From NCBI RefSeq assembly GCF_001632745.1, contig NZ_LQRT01000013.1, positions 676,906 to 740,905 on the forward strand: 64,000 nt of DNA, in the 5' to 3' direction. Positions 17,970 to 26,975 of this stretch are shown here, piece after piece. Source of the DNA: Aquimarina aggregata (GTDB lineage: Bacteria > Bacteroidota > Bacteroidia > Flavobacteriales > Flavobacteriaceae). Both the position numbers and the translations under genes were made by a program. Each line of letters begins with the position of its first letter. The stretch's first letter is position 1. The notes under the pieces are model-generated. The model made no database searches. It saw only the letters and a program-made list of their open reading frames with translations, and was not told the origin of the DNA.

Positions 17970-18851
17970 ATGACTACGCTATCATTACTACATAAATTAA
18001 AATTAAGAAAAACAACTACAAAAGATAAAATAATTCGGTTCTACGACGAAGCTACAGAGGATTATGAATTTTGGAGTAAGGATTTTAATATGCATTTTGG
18101 GTATTACATTCCGTTCAAGACCAATCTATTTAAAAGAGACTCTATGCTTAATGAAATGAACAAACAAGTATTTGATCGTTTGGATGTCTCTAAAAAAAAT
18201 ACCATAGTTGCGGATTTGGGATGTGGTATAGGAGGAGCTATTAGGTATGGTTTGAGAAAATACCCTTTATTAAACATTATTGGTGTTACGCTCTCCTCTT
18301 TTCAAGTAAAAGAAGGCAACAAAAGACTAAAAAAAATGAACGGATTGATTTTAGAAGAAAATTATATACAAACATCTTTTAAAACTAATAGTATTCATGG
18401 AGCTTACGCAATAGAAAGTTTTTGCCATTCAGGTCATGATACCAAGGCTCTACAAGAAGCATATAGAATACTTAAGCCAAAAGCTAGGTTAGTTATCGCT
18501 GATGCTTTCATTAAAAAAGATGAAAACAAGTTATATTTAGGAAGCTCGCATTGCTATGAAAAATTATGCGAAGGCTGGAGTCTTGAAGGATTAGGTAATA
18601 TACACCAAATAGAAAAAAAATTAAAACAGATAGGTTTCAAAAACGTGGTAATTGAAGATATATCTTTTAGAGTTGCCCCCTCGGTTTTACATGTTCCATT
18701 TGCAATTTTAGGTTTTATATTTCAAAAATTATGTAACAAAGAAAACCTTAAACCTCAAAGTTGGAAAAACCTCAAAGGTTCTCTTTATGCATTACTTTCT
18801 GGATTACACATTCGCGATTTTGGATACTATTTAATAACAGCAGAAAAATAA
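17970..18851 (+). CDS. Class I SAM-dependent methyltransferase
   Basis: The 293-residue protein has the SAM-binding motif I VADLGCGIGGAIRYGL (about residues 75-90). The N-terminal region FYDEATEDYEFWSKDFNMHFGYY is typical of small-molecule or lipid methyltransferases related to Erg6/tocopherol and cyclopropane-fatty-acid enzymes. Motif AIESFCHSGHD corresponds to the post-II acidic region. Five bases separate it from the following epimerase gene. The substrate is not evident; a lipid or isoprenoid-quinone substrate is a guess from family resemblance. Confidence 0.87.
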   Translation: MTTLSLLHKLKLRKTTTKDKIIRFYDEATEDYEFWSKDFNMHFGYYIPFKTNLFKRDSMLNEMNKQVFDRLDVSKKNTIVADLGCGIGGAIRYGLRKYPLLNIIGVTLSSFQVKEGNKRLKKMNGLILEENYIQTSFKTNSIHGAYAIESFCHSGHDTKALQEAYRILKPKARLVIADAFIKKDENKLYLGSSHCYEKLCEGWSLEGLGNIHQIEKKLKQIGFKNVVIEDISFRVAPSVLHVPFAILGFIFQKLCNKENLKPQSWKNLKGSLYALLSGLHIRDFGYYLITAEK

Positions 18852-18855
18852 AAAC

Positions 18856-19773
18856 ATGAAAAAAATTGTTATTGCTGCAGGAACCGGATTTCTAGGCAGC
18901 GTTCTAACCGAGCACTTTAAAAATAAATTTGAAAGCATAATCATACTAACACGTGGCAAAAATAAAACCCAAAACAATATGAAATTCGTACACTGGGATG
19001 CAAAGACCCTTGGGAACTGGAAAACAGAAATAAATAATGCCGACGTACTTATTAATATGACAGGTAAATCAGTTGACTGTAGATATACTAAAAAAAACAA
19101 AAAGCTAATCATGAGTTCTAGGATTGCCTCAACAACAGTTTTAGGTAAAGCGATCAAAGAATGCAAAAATCCTCCAAAAGTATGGCTTAATTCTTCTACA
19201 GGAACGATCTACAGACATTCTTTAGATAAAGAAATGGATGAGATTAATGGAGAAATTGGAACAGGATTTTCTGTCGATGTTGCTACTACATGGGAAAAAA
19301 CATTTTTTGATCAACACACTCCAAATACGAGAAAAGTAGCACTCAGGACATCTATAGTTCTGGGAAGAAACGGCGGCGCTTTACCACCAATTATAAATCT
19401 CGTAAAAATTGGTTTTGGAGGCAAACAGGGTAATGGAAACCAAAAATTAAGCTGGATTCATGAGGTAGATTTTGCCAGAAGTTTAGAATTTATAATTAAT
19501 GATAACAATATTTCTGGACCAATAAATATCGTATCGCCCACACCTACCACAAATGTAAAATTCATGAAAGCCCTAAGAAAAACTATGCAAATGCCAATCG
19601 GAATATCTTTATCAAAACCCATCTTAGAATTAGGTGCTAGATTTATTAAAACGGAAACCGAACTAATACTTAAAAGCCGAAACGTAGTCCCGCAAGAACT
19701 TCAAAACAATGGTTTTAATTTTTCTTACCCAGATTTAGAAAACGCTTTCGAACACCTTATTTATTCTAAATGA
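18856..19773 (+). CDS. TIGR01777-family NAD(P)-dependent epimerase/oxidoreductase
   Basis: The 305-residue protein starts with a Rossmann motif (IAAGTGFLGSVL) and continues with MTGKSVDCRY, SSTGTIYR and LRTSIVLGRNGGALP, the signature blocks of the TIGR01777 (YfcH-like) family of SDR-type proteins. Length is normal. Its stop overlaps the start of the next gene (ATGA), showing translational coupling. The reaction is not known for most members. Confidence 0.9.
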   Translation: MKKIVIAAGTGFLGSVLTEHFKNKFESIIILTRGKNKTQNNMKFVHWDAKTLGNWKTEINNADVLINMTGKSVDCRYTKKNKKLIMSSRIASTTVLGKAIKECKNPPKVWLNSSTGTIYRHSLDKEMDEINGEIGTGFSVDVATTWEKTFFDQHTPNTRKVALRTSIVLGRNGGALPPIINLVKIGFGGKQGNGNQKLSWIHEVDFARSLEFIINDNNISGPINIVSPTPTTNVKFMKALRKTMQMPIGISLSKPILELGARFIKTETELILKSRNVVPQELQNNGFNFSYPDLENAFEHLIYSK

Positions 19774-20231
19774 TTACAAAACTACATCTCATAACAGAAA
19801 TAACAGCACCTATACAAGAAGTTTTCAACCTATCTAGAAATATAGATTTTCATATACAATCTGCAAAGAAAACAAACGAAAAGGCCATTTCGGGAGTTAC
19901 TCAAGGATTAATTAACCTAAATGAAACGGTCACTTGGAAAGGAAAGCATTTTGGAATCTATCTTACACATCAAAGTAAAATTACCGAACTTGATTTTCCA
20001 AATAGTTTTACAGATGAAATGATTAAAGGACACTTTAAATCCTTTAAACATCAACATCACTTCAGTAAAACAGCATTAGGTACAAAGATGATTGATATTC
20101 TCGAATATCAAACACCTTACGGTTATATTGGAAAAATCTTTAATGGACTATGCTTAAAAAGACATCTCTTTAATTTTCTAACCACAAGAAACGAATCTAT
20201 AAAAACTCATTTAGAAACAAAAAAACGATAA
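19770..20231 (+). CDS. SRPBCC-family ligand-binding protein
   Basis: The 153-residue protein fits the START/SRPBCC helix-grip fold: an N-terminal strand (KLHLITEITAPIQEVFNLSRNIDFH), a central region (TWKGKHFGIYLTHQSKI) and a C-terminal helix. It overlaps the upstream epimerase gene by four bases. Cyclase/dehydrase-like SRPBCC proteins are often found beside TIGR01777 proteins. It probably binds a hydrophobic ligand handled by this operon; the ligand is unknown. Confidence 0.82.
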   Translation: MITKLHLITEITAPIQEVFNLSRNIDFHIQSAKKTNEKAISGVTQGLINLNETVTWKGKHFGIYLTHQSKITELDFPNSFTDEMIKGHFKSFKHQHHFSKTALGTKMIDILEYQTPYGYIGKIFNGLCLKRHLFNFLTTRNESIKTHLETKKR

Positions 20232-20324
20232 TCAATACTAATTATAATATTCTTTGTAAGGAAGCAAAAAGTATTACAACTAATTATTCGTTAAGTAAGC
20301 ACATTAAGATTCAACTTTTTATCC

Positions 20325-20332
20325 TATTTTTG
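20325..20332 (+). promoter_or_regulatory. Probable -7 box upstream of the sigma-factor gene
   Basis: TATTTTTG matches TAnnTTTG 25 bp before the ATG at 20357. No TTG is visible at the expected -33 distance. Confidence 0.4.
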
Positions 20333-20356
20333 GGGAATACAACAATAGAAAAAATC

Positions 20357-20911
20357 ATGTCAACAAACACCATAGACCCCAATTCATGGATTGATAAGTA
20401 TAGTGATTACCTATTCAATTACACGATTGTACGAGTTGATGATAGAGAAATTGCTCAAGATCTGGTACAAGAAACGTTTTTTGCAGGTCTTAAATCGATG
20501 AAAAACTTTAAAGGAGAAGCGAGCGAGCGTACCTGGCTTATTTCGATTTTGAAAAGAAAGATTATTGACTATTATCGAAAAATAAATAGTAATAAAGGTA
20601 AGGCTGAAGTAAGAATAAATTATAGTACAGATTCTGAAACTGAAGGAGATTGGCTAGAAGAGCGAGTTGCAGATCCTTTTGATGGTAATGCTGAAAGTGA
20701 AATAGAAAATGAAGAATTGGGCTTAGCCATACACAGTTGTTTGGATAAGTTACCAGAGAAGCAAGCTGTTATCTTTAAAATGAAAACTATACAAGGCTTT
20801 GATACCGAAGCTATTTGTAATGAATTTGATATTACTGCGTCTAACCTATGGGTCATAATACATAGAGCTCGTACGGCAATGGCCGAATGTTTAGAAAAAA
20901 ATTGGTATTAG
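20357..20911 (+). CDS. RNA polymerase sigma factor, ECF-like
   Basis: The 184-residue protein (from ATG 20357; an in-frame TTG at 20330 is less likely) has sigma region 2 (DDREIAQDLVQETFFAGLKSMKNFKGEASERTWL) and region 4 (LDKLPEKQAVIFKMKTIQGFDTEAICNEFDITASNLWVIIHRARTAM). It is followed after 7 bp by a small Cys/His-rich protein that probably acts as its regulator. The pair, with a second copy of the small protein, forms a compact regulatory unit. Target genes unknown. Confidence 0.93.
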   Translation: MSTNTIDPNSWIDKYSDYLFNYTIVRVDDREIAQDLVQETFFAGLKSMKNFKGEASERTWLISILKRKIIDYYRKINSNKGKAEVRINYSTDSETEGDWLEERVADPFDGNAESEIENEELGLAIHSCLDKLPEKQAVIFKMKTIQGFDTEAICNEFDITASNLWVIIHRARTAMAECLEKNWY

Positions 20912-20918
20912 AAATAAA

Positions 20919-21173
20919 ATGAGTAAAGAAAACAAAATTTTAGTCAGTTGTTCTGAAGCAAATCACTTTTGTGATAAGAATCAATATAAAGAAGCAACTT
21001 TTTGGGAAAAAGTAAAGCTTAATATACATCTAATATATTGTAAAGCATGTAGAAAATATACTGCTAAAAATATGAAGCTAACAAAATTAGTGAAAGACCC
21101 AAAAGTGATAAGTATTGATAGATCACAAAAAGAGGCAATGAAAGAAAAACTTAAACAAAAAATGCTAGAATAG
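20919..21173 (+). CDS. Small zinc-finger-like putative anti-sigma protein
   Basis: The 84-residue protein contains SCSEANHFCDKNQY and IHLIYCKACRKY, a His-xxx-Cys-xx-Cys pattern like the zinc-binding anti-sigma (ZAS/zf-HC2) motif. No membrane segment is present, so it would be a soluble regulator. It is 7 bp after the sigma gene and probably co-translated with it. Binding to the sigma factor is inferred from gene order and motif. A homologous copy follows at 21218. Confidence 0.75.
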   Translation: MSKENKILVSCSEANHFCDKNQYKEATFWEKVKLNIHLIYCKACRKYTAKNMKLTKLVKDPKVISIDRSQKEAMKEKLKQKMLE

Positions 21174-21217
21174 GGTTAACATTAACCACGCCCCAAATTA
21201 AAATAACATAATATGCA

Positions 21218-21472
21218 ATGAAAACTACTAATAACATATTCGTGTCATGCGAACAGGCAAAGTATATCTGTGATAAAAATCAATACGGAGAAGCAAGTGC
21301 ATTAGAAATTATACAGCTCAATCTGCGTTTAGTATACTGCAGAGTGACTCGAGCGTATTCTAAAAGAAATACCAAACTTACGCAAATGATAGAAAAATCT
21401 AACATTCAGGCGATAGATGTTTCACAAAAGAAAGTGATGAAACAAAAACTACATGAAGAGTTAACTAAATAG
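21218..21472 (+). CDS. Degenerate paralogue of the zinc-finger-like protein
   Basis: The 84-residue protein aligns end to end with its upstream neighbour (ICDKNQYGEAS, LNLRLVYCRVTRAYSKRNTKLTQ). The presumed zinc ligands are changed: the His of IHLIYC is Arg here and the second Cys of CKAC is Thr. It probably cannot bind zinc in the same way. Its end overlaps by 12 bp the end of the convergent UbiA-like gene. It may be a decoy, an altered regulator or a decaying duplicate. Confidence 0.72.
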   Translation: MKTTNNIFVSCEQAKYICDKNQYGEASALEIIQLNLRLVYCRVTRAYSKRNTKLTQMIEKSNIQAIDVSQKKVMKQKLHEELTK

Positions 21473-22291
21473 GTTCTCTAGTACGAATAGTATTAGTAAC
21501 CAAAAAATAGGAACACTCTCTACCCAAAAAGAACAATAATATTCTGATTGTTTTTTTTCTGTGCCCCACAAGAACAAAAGACTTATAGTCGTAACTAAAA
21601 TCGTACTTAATATCTCTATAGAGTTAAGTTCGTCCTTTACTGCAGTTAACAATAAAAATAATACCAATAAAATACTGCCAAACACTTTTGTTCTTGTTAC
21701 TCCAATTTTTTGAGGAACTGTTTCTAAAGAAAGATCATCATACTGAAGATCTCTTATCTCAAATGGCAACATCATAACCACTATAAATAAAAATCGTTGC
21801 ACTATTTCGACAATAAAATCAAAATTCATCAGATTCTCTCCTGCATAAACAAGTGGAACTAAAACTGTAATACCTGCCCAAACTGCTCCTATTATAAAGA
21901 TTTTGACACCTGCTAGACTTCTCAGATTCTTATTATTAGGAAATACTGGCACGGTATACAATATGGTTAATGCAATAAAAGGAGATGTATATAATACCGT
22001 TTCGAATGGTATTTTAAAAACTGTGTATACAAATCCTATACAAGCCAGTAACGTTAACAAATGAATGCTTTTCATCGATTTTGTTAAGCGCTTATGGTAT
22101 AACTTAGATACTTTAGAATATTTGACAAAATTATAGGCTACCAGAGAAGTGAAAAAGCTATAAAAAAGAATTGTATAATCGTAAGGAAACCCTATTTTAA
22201 TTAAGGTTACCTGAACTAAAGCACACACTGCTAAAGAAACATGAATACTACTATTTATATAAAATCTAAAAATACTTTTTAAGGTTTCCAC
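21461..22291 (-). CDS. UbiA-like polytopic membrane protein
   Basis: The 276-residue protein has about eight hydrophobic segments. AGVKIFIIGAVWAGIT and FEIRDLQYDD in the second half resemble the UbiA prenyltransferase superfamily. The first Asp-rich motif expected near residue 55-65 is not seen (FVKYSKVSKLYHKR there). It is therefore either a distant member or one without classic prenyl-diphosphate chemistry. It is divergent from gcvP with 135 bp between. Confidence 0.7.
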   Translation of the reverse strand: METLKSIFRFYINSSIHVSLAVCALVQVTLIKIGFPYDYTILFYSFFTSLVAYNFVKYSKVSKLYHKRLTKSMKSIHLLTLLACIGFVYTVFKIPFETVLYTSPFIALTILYTVPVFPNNKNLRSLAGVKIFIIGAVWAGITVLVPLVYAGENLMNFDFIVEIVQRFLFIVVMMLPFEIRDLQYDDLSLETVPQKIGVTRTKVFGSILLVLFLLLTAVKDELNSIEILSTILVTTISLLFLWGTEKKQSEYYCSFWVESVPIFWLLILFVLENLFS

Positions 22292-22364
22292 GTTGCAAAT
22301 TTAGGGTAATCTGTTAATAACCCCCCGAAGTTGGTTAAAAACTTGACACCTTCTCGTTAATTAA

Positions 22365-22398
22365 TTGTGAAATTTTCAGGATTAAATATGTATTTTTG
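22365..22398 (+). promoter_or_regulatory. Promoter of gcvP
   Basis: TTG at 22365-22367, a 23-nt spacer and TATTTTTG at 22391-22398 match the Bacteroidota promoter pattern at its upper spacing limit, 28 bp before the gcvP ATG. Confidence 0.6.
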
Positions 22399-22426
22399 AA
22401 ATCTCAATTTCAACTGTTTTTTTGCT

Positions 22427-25282
22427 ATGAAAACTGACTCATTTAAACTGCGTCATATTGGTCCTTCAACGAGAGACTTAAGCAGTATGCTCAATACTAT
22501 AAAAGTAGATTCTATCGAGCAACTTATTTATGAAACTATTCCAGATGATATTCTTTTAAAACAACCGCTTAATCTTGATTCTGCAATGAGCGAACAAGAA
22601 TACTCGGCGCATATGCAAAGTCTATCTTCTAAGAATAAAGTATTTAAAAGTTATATTGGTTTAGGATATCACGAAGCTTGTTTGCCAGCCGTAATTCAAC
22701 GTAATATATTAGAAAACCCGGGTTGGTATACTGCATATACTCCTTATCAGGCAGAAATTGCTCAAGGAAGACTAGAGGCACTATTAAATTATCAAACCAT
22801 GATATGTGACCTTACAGGAATGGAGCTAGCCAACGCATCTCTTTTAGATGAAAGTACTGCGGCAGCCGAAGCTATGACAATGTTATTTTCGGTTCGTTCG
22901 AGAGATCAGAAAAAAAATAACGTCAATAAGTTTTTTGTTTCCGAAGAAATCTTACCACAAACACTATCTCTTCTTAAAACAAGAGCGATACCTCTTGACA
23001 TCGAATTGATTATTGGAGATCATCAGGAGTTCGATTTTTCAGAACAGTTTTATGGTGCCATCTTACAATATCCAGGTAAATCAGGAGAAGTATATGACTA
23101 TGCCGATTTTGTTGAAAAAGCTCATCTTTCTAATATTAAAGTTGCTGTAGCTGCTGATATTTTAAGTTTAGTTTCACTAAAATCACCAGGAAGCTTTGAT
23201 GCAGATGTAGTTGTCGGTACAACGCAGCGTTTCGGAATTCCACTAGGTTACGGTGGACCTCATGCTGCTTACTTTGCCACAAGAGAAGCGTACAAAAGAA
23301 ATATCCCAGGAAGAATAATTGGTGTTACTCAAGACACTAATGGTAATCGAGCATTGCGTATGGCGCTTCAAACTCGAGAACAACATATTAAGAGAGATAA
23401 AGCAACTTCCAACATCTGTACTGCACAAGTATTACTGGCTGTAATGGCTGGTATGTATGGGGTATATCACGGTCCAGAAGGATTACAATACATCGCAAAC
23501 AAAGTAAATGCTTCGGCAGTAACCTTAAGTAAAACAATAGAAGCTTTAGAATTTAAACAATTAAATTCTGTATTTTTTGATACTATTCGTATACAAGCCG
23601 ATGCCAAAAAAGTAAAAGAAGTTGCCGAAAAGCATGATGTAAATTTCTTCTATCCAGATTCGAACACCATTTCTATATCTCTAAATGAAGCAACGACTAT
23701 TGAGGATCTCAATACGATTGTATCAATCTTTGCTACTGTAGCTCAAAAAGATAGTACTCAAATTAAAGAGCTAGAAGAAAGTAACATAATTAGCAGTAGT
23801 TTAAAACGTACTACAGCGTTCTTATCTAACGATGTGTTTAATACGTATCATTCAGAAACAGAATTAATGCGTTACATTAAAAAGTTAGAACGAAAAGATC
23901 TGTCATTAAATCATTCTATGATCCCTCTTGGATCATGTACTATGAAACTTAATGCAGCGTCAGAAATGTTACCGCTTAGTGATCCGCAATGGGGAAACAT
24001 CCACCCTTTTGCTCCAATAAATCAGGCTCAAGGATATCAAGAAGTATTAAAAAAGCTTGAAGATCAACTTACAGAAATCACTGGATTTGCCGCAACATCT
24101 TTGCAACCAAATTCTGGTGCACAAGGTGAATTTGCAGGCTTAATGGTGATTAGAGCATATCATGAGTCCAGAAATGATCATCACAGAAACATTTGTTTAA
24201 TACCATCATCTGCACATGGTACTAACCCTGCTTCTGCAGTTATGGCAGGTATGAAAGTAGTTGTAACTAAAGCTACAGAAGAAGGTAATATTGATGTAGA
24301 TGATTTAAGAGAAAAAGCACTTAAGTATAAAGACAATCTTTCGGCATTAATGGTTACATACCCATCTACTCATGGAGTTTATGAATCTGCGATTAAAGAG
24401 ATAACAAAAATCATCCACGATAATGGTGGTCAAGTATATATGGATGGTGCTAATATGAATGCTCAAGTTGGTTTAACAAATCCAGGAGTTATTGGCGCTG
24501 ATGTTTGTCACTTAAACTTACATAAGACGTTTGCAATACCTCATGGTGGCGGTGGTCCTGGAGTAGGACCTATTTGCGTAGCACCACAACTAGTTCCCTT
24601 TTTACCAGGAAATCCAGTAATTGAAACAGGAGGCGATAATGCTATCACGGCAATTTCTGCAGCTCCTTGGGGATCTGCTCTGGCGTGTTTGATATCGTAC
24701 GGATATATTACTATGCTAGGTGCTAAAGGTCTAAAAGAGTCAACCGAATATGCAATATTAAATGCCAATTACATCAAAGAAAGACTAGACGGGCATTATA
24801 GTGTTTTATATGTCGGTGAAAGAGGAAGAGCCGCTCACGAAATGATTATTGATTGTCGACCTTTTAAAGCTAATGGTATAGAAGTAACAGATATCGCAAA
24901 GAGACTTATGGATTATGGGTTTCATGCACCAACTGTATCTTTTCCTGTAGCAGGCACAATAATGATTGAACCTACAGAAAGTGAAAGTAAAGCAGAATTA
25001 GATCGTTTTTGTGATGCCCTACTATCAATTCGTCAAGAAATAGCAAGTGCAAGTTCAGAAAATCCAAATAATGTGATGAAAAACGCACCGCATACACTGG
25101 CGATGTTAACTACAGACAATTGGGAGTTCCCTTATACTAGAGAACAAGCAGCATATCCGCTAGAGTATATCGCAGAAAATAAATTCTGGCCATCTGTAAG
25201 ACGTGTAGATGACGCCTATGGTGATAGAAACTTAATTTGTACTTGTGCTCCGATTGAAGAGTATATGGAAGCAGAGGTATAA
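22427..25282 (+). CDS. gcvP: Glycine decarboxylase (P protein), full-length
   Basis: The 951-residue P protein of the glycine cleavage system decarboxylates glycine and passes the aminomethyl group to lipoyl-GcvH. It is the long, single-chain form with two PLP-fold halves. The PLP lysine lies in HLNLHKTFAIPHGGGGPG, and SCTMKLNAASEM marks the start of the second half. No GcvT or GcvH gene is adjacent. A terminator hairpin follows at 25304. Confidence 0.98.
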   Translation: MKTDSFKLRHIGPSTRDLSSMLNTIKVDSIEQLIYETIPDDILLKQPLNLDSAMSEQEYSAHMQSLSSKNKVFKSYIGLGYHEACLPAVIQRNILENPGWYTAYTPYQAEIAQGRLEALLNYQTMICDLTGMELANASLLDESTAAAEAMTMLFSVRSRDQKKNNVNKFFVSEEILPQTLSLLKTRAIPLDIELIIGDHQEFDFSEQFYGAILQYPGKSGEVYDYADFVEKAHLSNIKVAVAADILSLVSLKSPGSFDADVVVGTTQRFGIPLGYGGPHAAYFATREAYKRNIPGRIIGVTQDTNGNRALRMALQTREQHIKRDKATSNICTAQVLLAVMAGMYGVYHGPEGLQYIANKVNASAVTLSKTIEALEFKQLNSVFFDTIRIQADAKKVKEVAEKHDVNFFYPDSNTISISLNEATTIEDLNTIVSIFATVAQKDSTQIKELEESNIISSSLKRTTAFLSNDVFNTYHSETELMRYIKKLERKDLSLNHSMIPLGSCTMKLNAASEMLPLSDPQWGNIHPFAPINQAQGYQEVLKKLEDQLTEITGFAATSLQPNSGAQGEFAGLMVIRAYHESRNDHHRNICLIPSSAHGTNPASAVMAGMKVVVTKATEEGNIDVDDLREKALKYKDNLSALMVTYPSTHGVYESAIKEITKIIHDNGGQVYMDGANMNAQVGLTNPGVIGADVCHLNLHKTFAIPHGGGGPGVGPICVAPQLVPFLPGNPVIETGGDNAITAISAAPWGSALACLISYGYITMLGAKGLKESTEYAILNANYIKERLDGHYSVLYVGERGRAAHEMIIDCRPFKANGIEVTDIAKRLMDYGFHAPTVSFPVAGTIMIEPTESESKAELDRFCDALLSIRQEIASASSENPNNVMKNAPHTLAMLTTDNWEFPYTREQAAYPLEYIAENKFWPSVRRVDDAYGDRNLICTCAPIEEYMEAEV

Positions 25283-25303
25283 AAAGAAATACGTAGAAAT
25301 TAT

Positions 25304-25331
25304 AAAGAGGCAACTTAACAGTTGTCTCTTT
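25304..25331 (+). terminator. Terminator hairpin after gcvP
   Basis: AAAGAGGCAACT pairs with AGTTGTCTCTTT (one G-T) around a 4-nt loop, followed by a T-rich tail. It ends only 17 bp before the haemoglobin start codon. Confidence 0.7.
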
Positions 25332-25348
25332 CTCATTACAATTCAAAA

Positions 25349-25714
25349 ATGAAGGATATTACCACAAGAAAGGATATAGAATTTCTAATGAGGACCTTTT
25401 ACAAAGAGGCGCTAACCGATCCTGTAATTGGTGTTTTTTTTACAAAAATTGCCAAGATCAAACTCGAAGAACATCTTCCGCATATAACTAACTTTTGGGA
25501 ACAACAATTATTCAGAAAAGGAGAGTATAAAAAGAACGTTCTTCAAATTCATAAAGATTTACACTTAAAAAAAGAACTTCAACAACAAGATTTTGATACT
25601 TGGCTACTACTTTTTAATACCACTGTAAATACACATTTCAAAGGAGAACAAGCAGAGTTAATCAAAACACGAGCTTTGTCTATCGCAACAGTAATTCAAA
25701 TTAAAACCCAATAA
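25349..25714 (+). CDS. Group III truncated haemoglobin
   Basis: The 121-residue protein (ATG at 25349; an upstream in-frame TTG at 25322 lies inside the gcvP terminator and is unlikely) has the truncated-globin pattern: an early FYKEALTDPVIGVFF, then THxxFW-like NFWEQQLF, and a proximal His candidate in HKDLHLKKELQQQDFDTWLLLF. The last is typical of group III trHb in Bacteroidota. It should bind haem and O2 or NO in the cytosol. It stands alone. Confidence 0.85.
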   Translation: MKDITTRKDIEFLMRTFYKEALTDPVIGVFFTKIAKIKLEEHLPHITNFWEQQLFRKGEYKKNVLQIHKDLHLKKELQQQDFDTWLLLFNTTVNTHFKGEQAELIKTRALSIATVIQIKTQ

Positions 25715-25762
25715 TCAGAACATAATTATCTTCAATAAAAAAAGCTTGGGCATTGTAATATA

Positions 25763-25780
25763 TATTATGCATGCATAATA
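25763..25780. promoter_or_regulatory. 18-bp perfect palindrome upstream of the KAS III gene
   Basis: TATTATGCATGCATAATA is self-complementary across all 18 bases and lies 52 bp before the KAS III start codon. It could be an operator for a dimeric regulator; nothing here shows which one. Confidence 0.45.
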
Positions 25781-25831
25781 ATTGGGTTTATATTCACTAC
25801 CTTCCCGTCCATAAAGTTAAAGAAGAGAATT

Positions 25832-26890
25832 ATGAACATCAAAATAACGGGGACAGGTAGCTATATACCTACAGAAGTAGAGAAAAATGAAGATTTTGCG
25901 CATCATCAATTCTTTAATGGAGATGGAGTCCAAATTGAACACTCTACTGATATTATAATTGAGAAATTTAGAAGAATTACGGGTATTGAAGAACGTAGAT
26001 ACGCATCAAAACAACAAAACACCTCTGATTTAGCATTTCTTTCTGCTCAGAAAGCCATTGAAAACGCTAAAATTGATCCTGAGACACTTGATTACATTAT
26101 CGTAGCACATAATTTTGGAGATGTTTCTAAAGATTCTTCACAAGCAGATACCGTTCCAAGCTTAGCATCAAGAGTAAAACATAAACTTAAGATTAAAAAC
26201 CCATATTGTGTTGCCTATGACCTGCTCTTTGGATGCCCTGGTTGGATAGAAGGTATTATCCAAGCTCAATCATTCATTAAGGGTGATATGGCAAAAAAAT
26301 GCCTTGTTATTGGCGCAGAAACCTTATCACGTGTTATTGATGAACATGATAGAGATTCTATGATTTATTCTGATGGGGCCGGCGCTTCTATTTTAGAAAT
26401 AACAAAAAGTATCGGAGGAATCCTCTCTACAGTAAGTGCGTCTCATACTTTAGAAGAAAGTAATTTTCTGTTTTTCGGAAAAACCTATAACGACAAATTA
26501 AAAGATGATAACAGGTATATCAAAATGCACGGTCGTAAAATATATGAATTTGCATTAAATCATGTACCCAATGCTATGAAAGTTTGTATAGATAAGACTG
26601 GGATCAATATTGACGATATTTCCAAAATTCTAATTCATCAGGCAAATGAAAAAATGGATGAAGCGATTGTAAAACGATTTTATAATCTTTATGGTAAAAA
26701 AGTTCCAGAAGGAATTATGCCTATGAGTATAAAAAAACTAGGAAATAGTAGTGTAGCTACGATCCCAACATTATATGATCTTATTCTTAAAGAAAAAATA
26801 CAAGATCAACGTATTAATCAAGGTGATATCATTCTATTTGCCAGTGTTGGAGCGGGTATGAATATTAATGCCATATTATACCAGCATTAG
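25832..26890 (+). CDS. 3-oxoacyl-ACP synthase III (KAS III/FabH-like)
   Basis: The 352-residue thiolase-fold enzyme has the catalytic Cys135 in DLLFGCPGW, the His in LIHQANEKM and the Asn in LGNSSVATIP, the KAS III Cys-His-Asn triad. The FGC context differs from the usual ACxG of housekeeping FabH, so it may be a specialised KAS III that starts an unusual acyl chain. The next genes are a methyltransferase-like protein and a glycosyltransferase, which may modify a related product. Confidence 0.88.
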   Translation: MNIKITGTGSYIPTEVEKNEDFAHHQFFNGDGVQIEHSTDIIIEKFRRITGIEERRYASKQQNTSDLAFLSAQKAIENAKIDPETLDYIIVAHNFGDVSKDSSQADTVPSLASRVKHKLKIKNPYCVAYDLLFGCPGWIEGIIQAQSFIKGDMAKKCLVIGAETLSRVIDEHDRDSMIYSDGAGASILEITKSIGGILSTVSASHTLEESNFLFFGKTYNDKLKDDNRYIKMHGRKIYEFALNHVPNAMKVCIDKTGINIDDISKILIHQANEKMDEAIVKRFYNLYGKKVPEGIMPMSIKKLGNSSVATIPTLYDLILKEKIQDQRINQGDIILFASVGAGMNINAILYQH

Positions 26891-26975
26891 TGTTGTTTAA
26901 AAAAACTACCAATTGTAGTCGAAGTAATGTACGTAATTATCTATTTTTACGTTCATAATTACTGATTTAACAACC

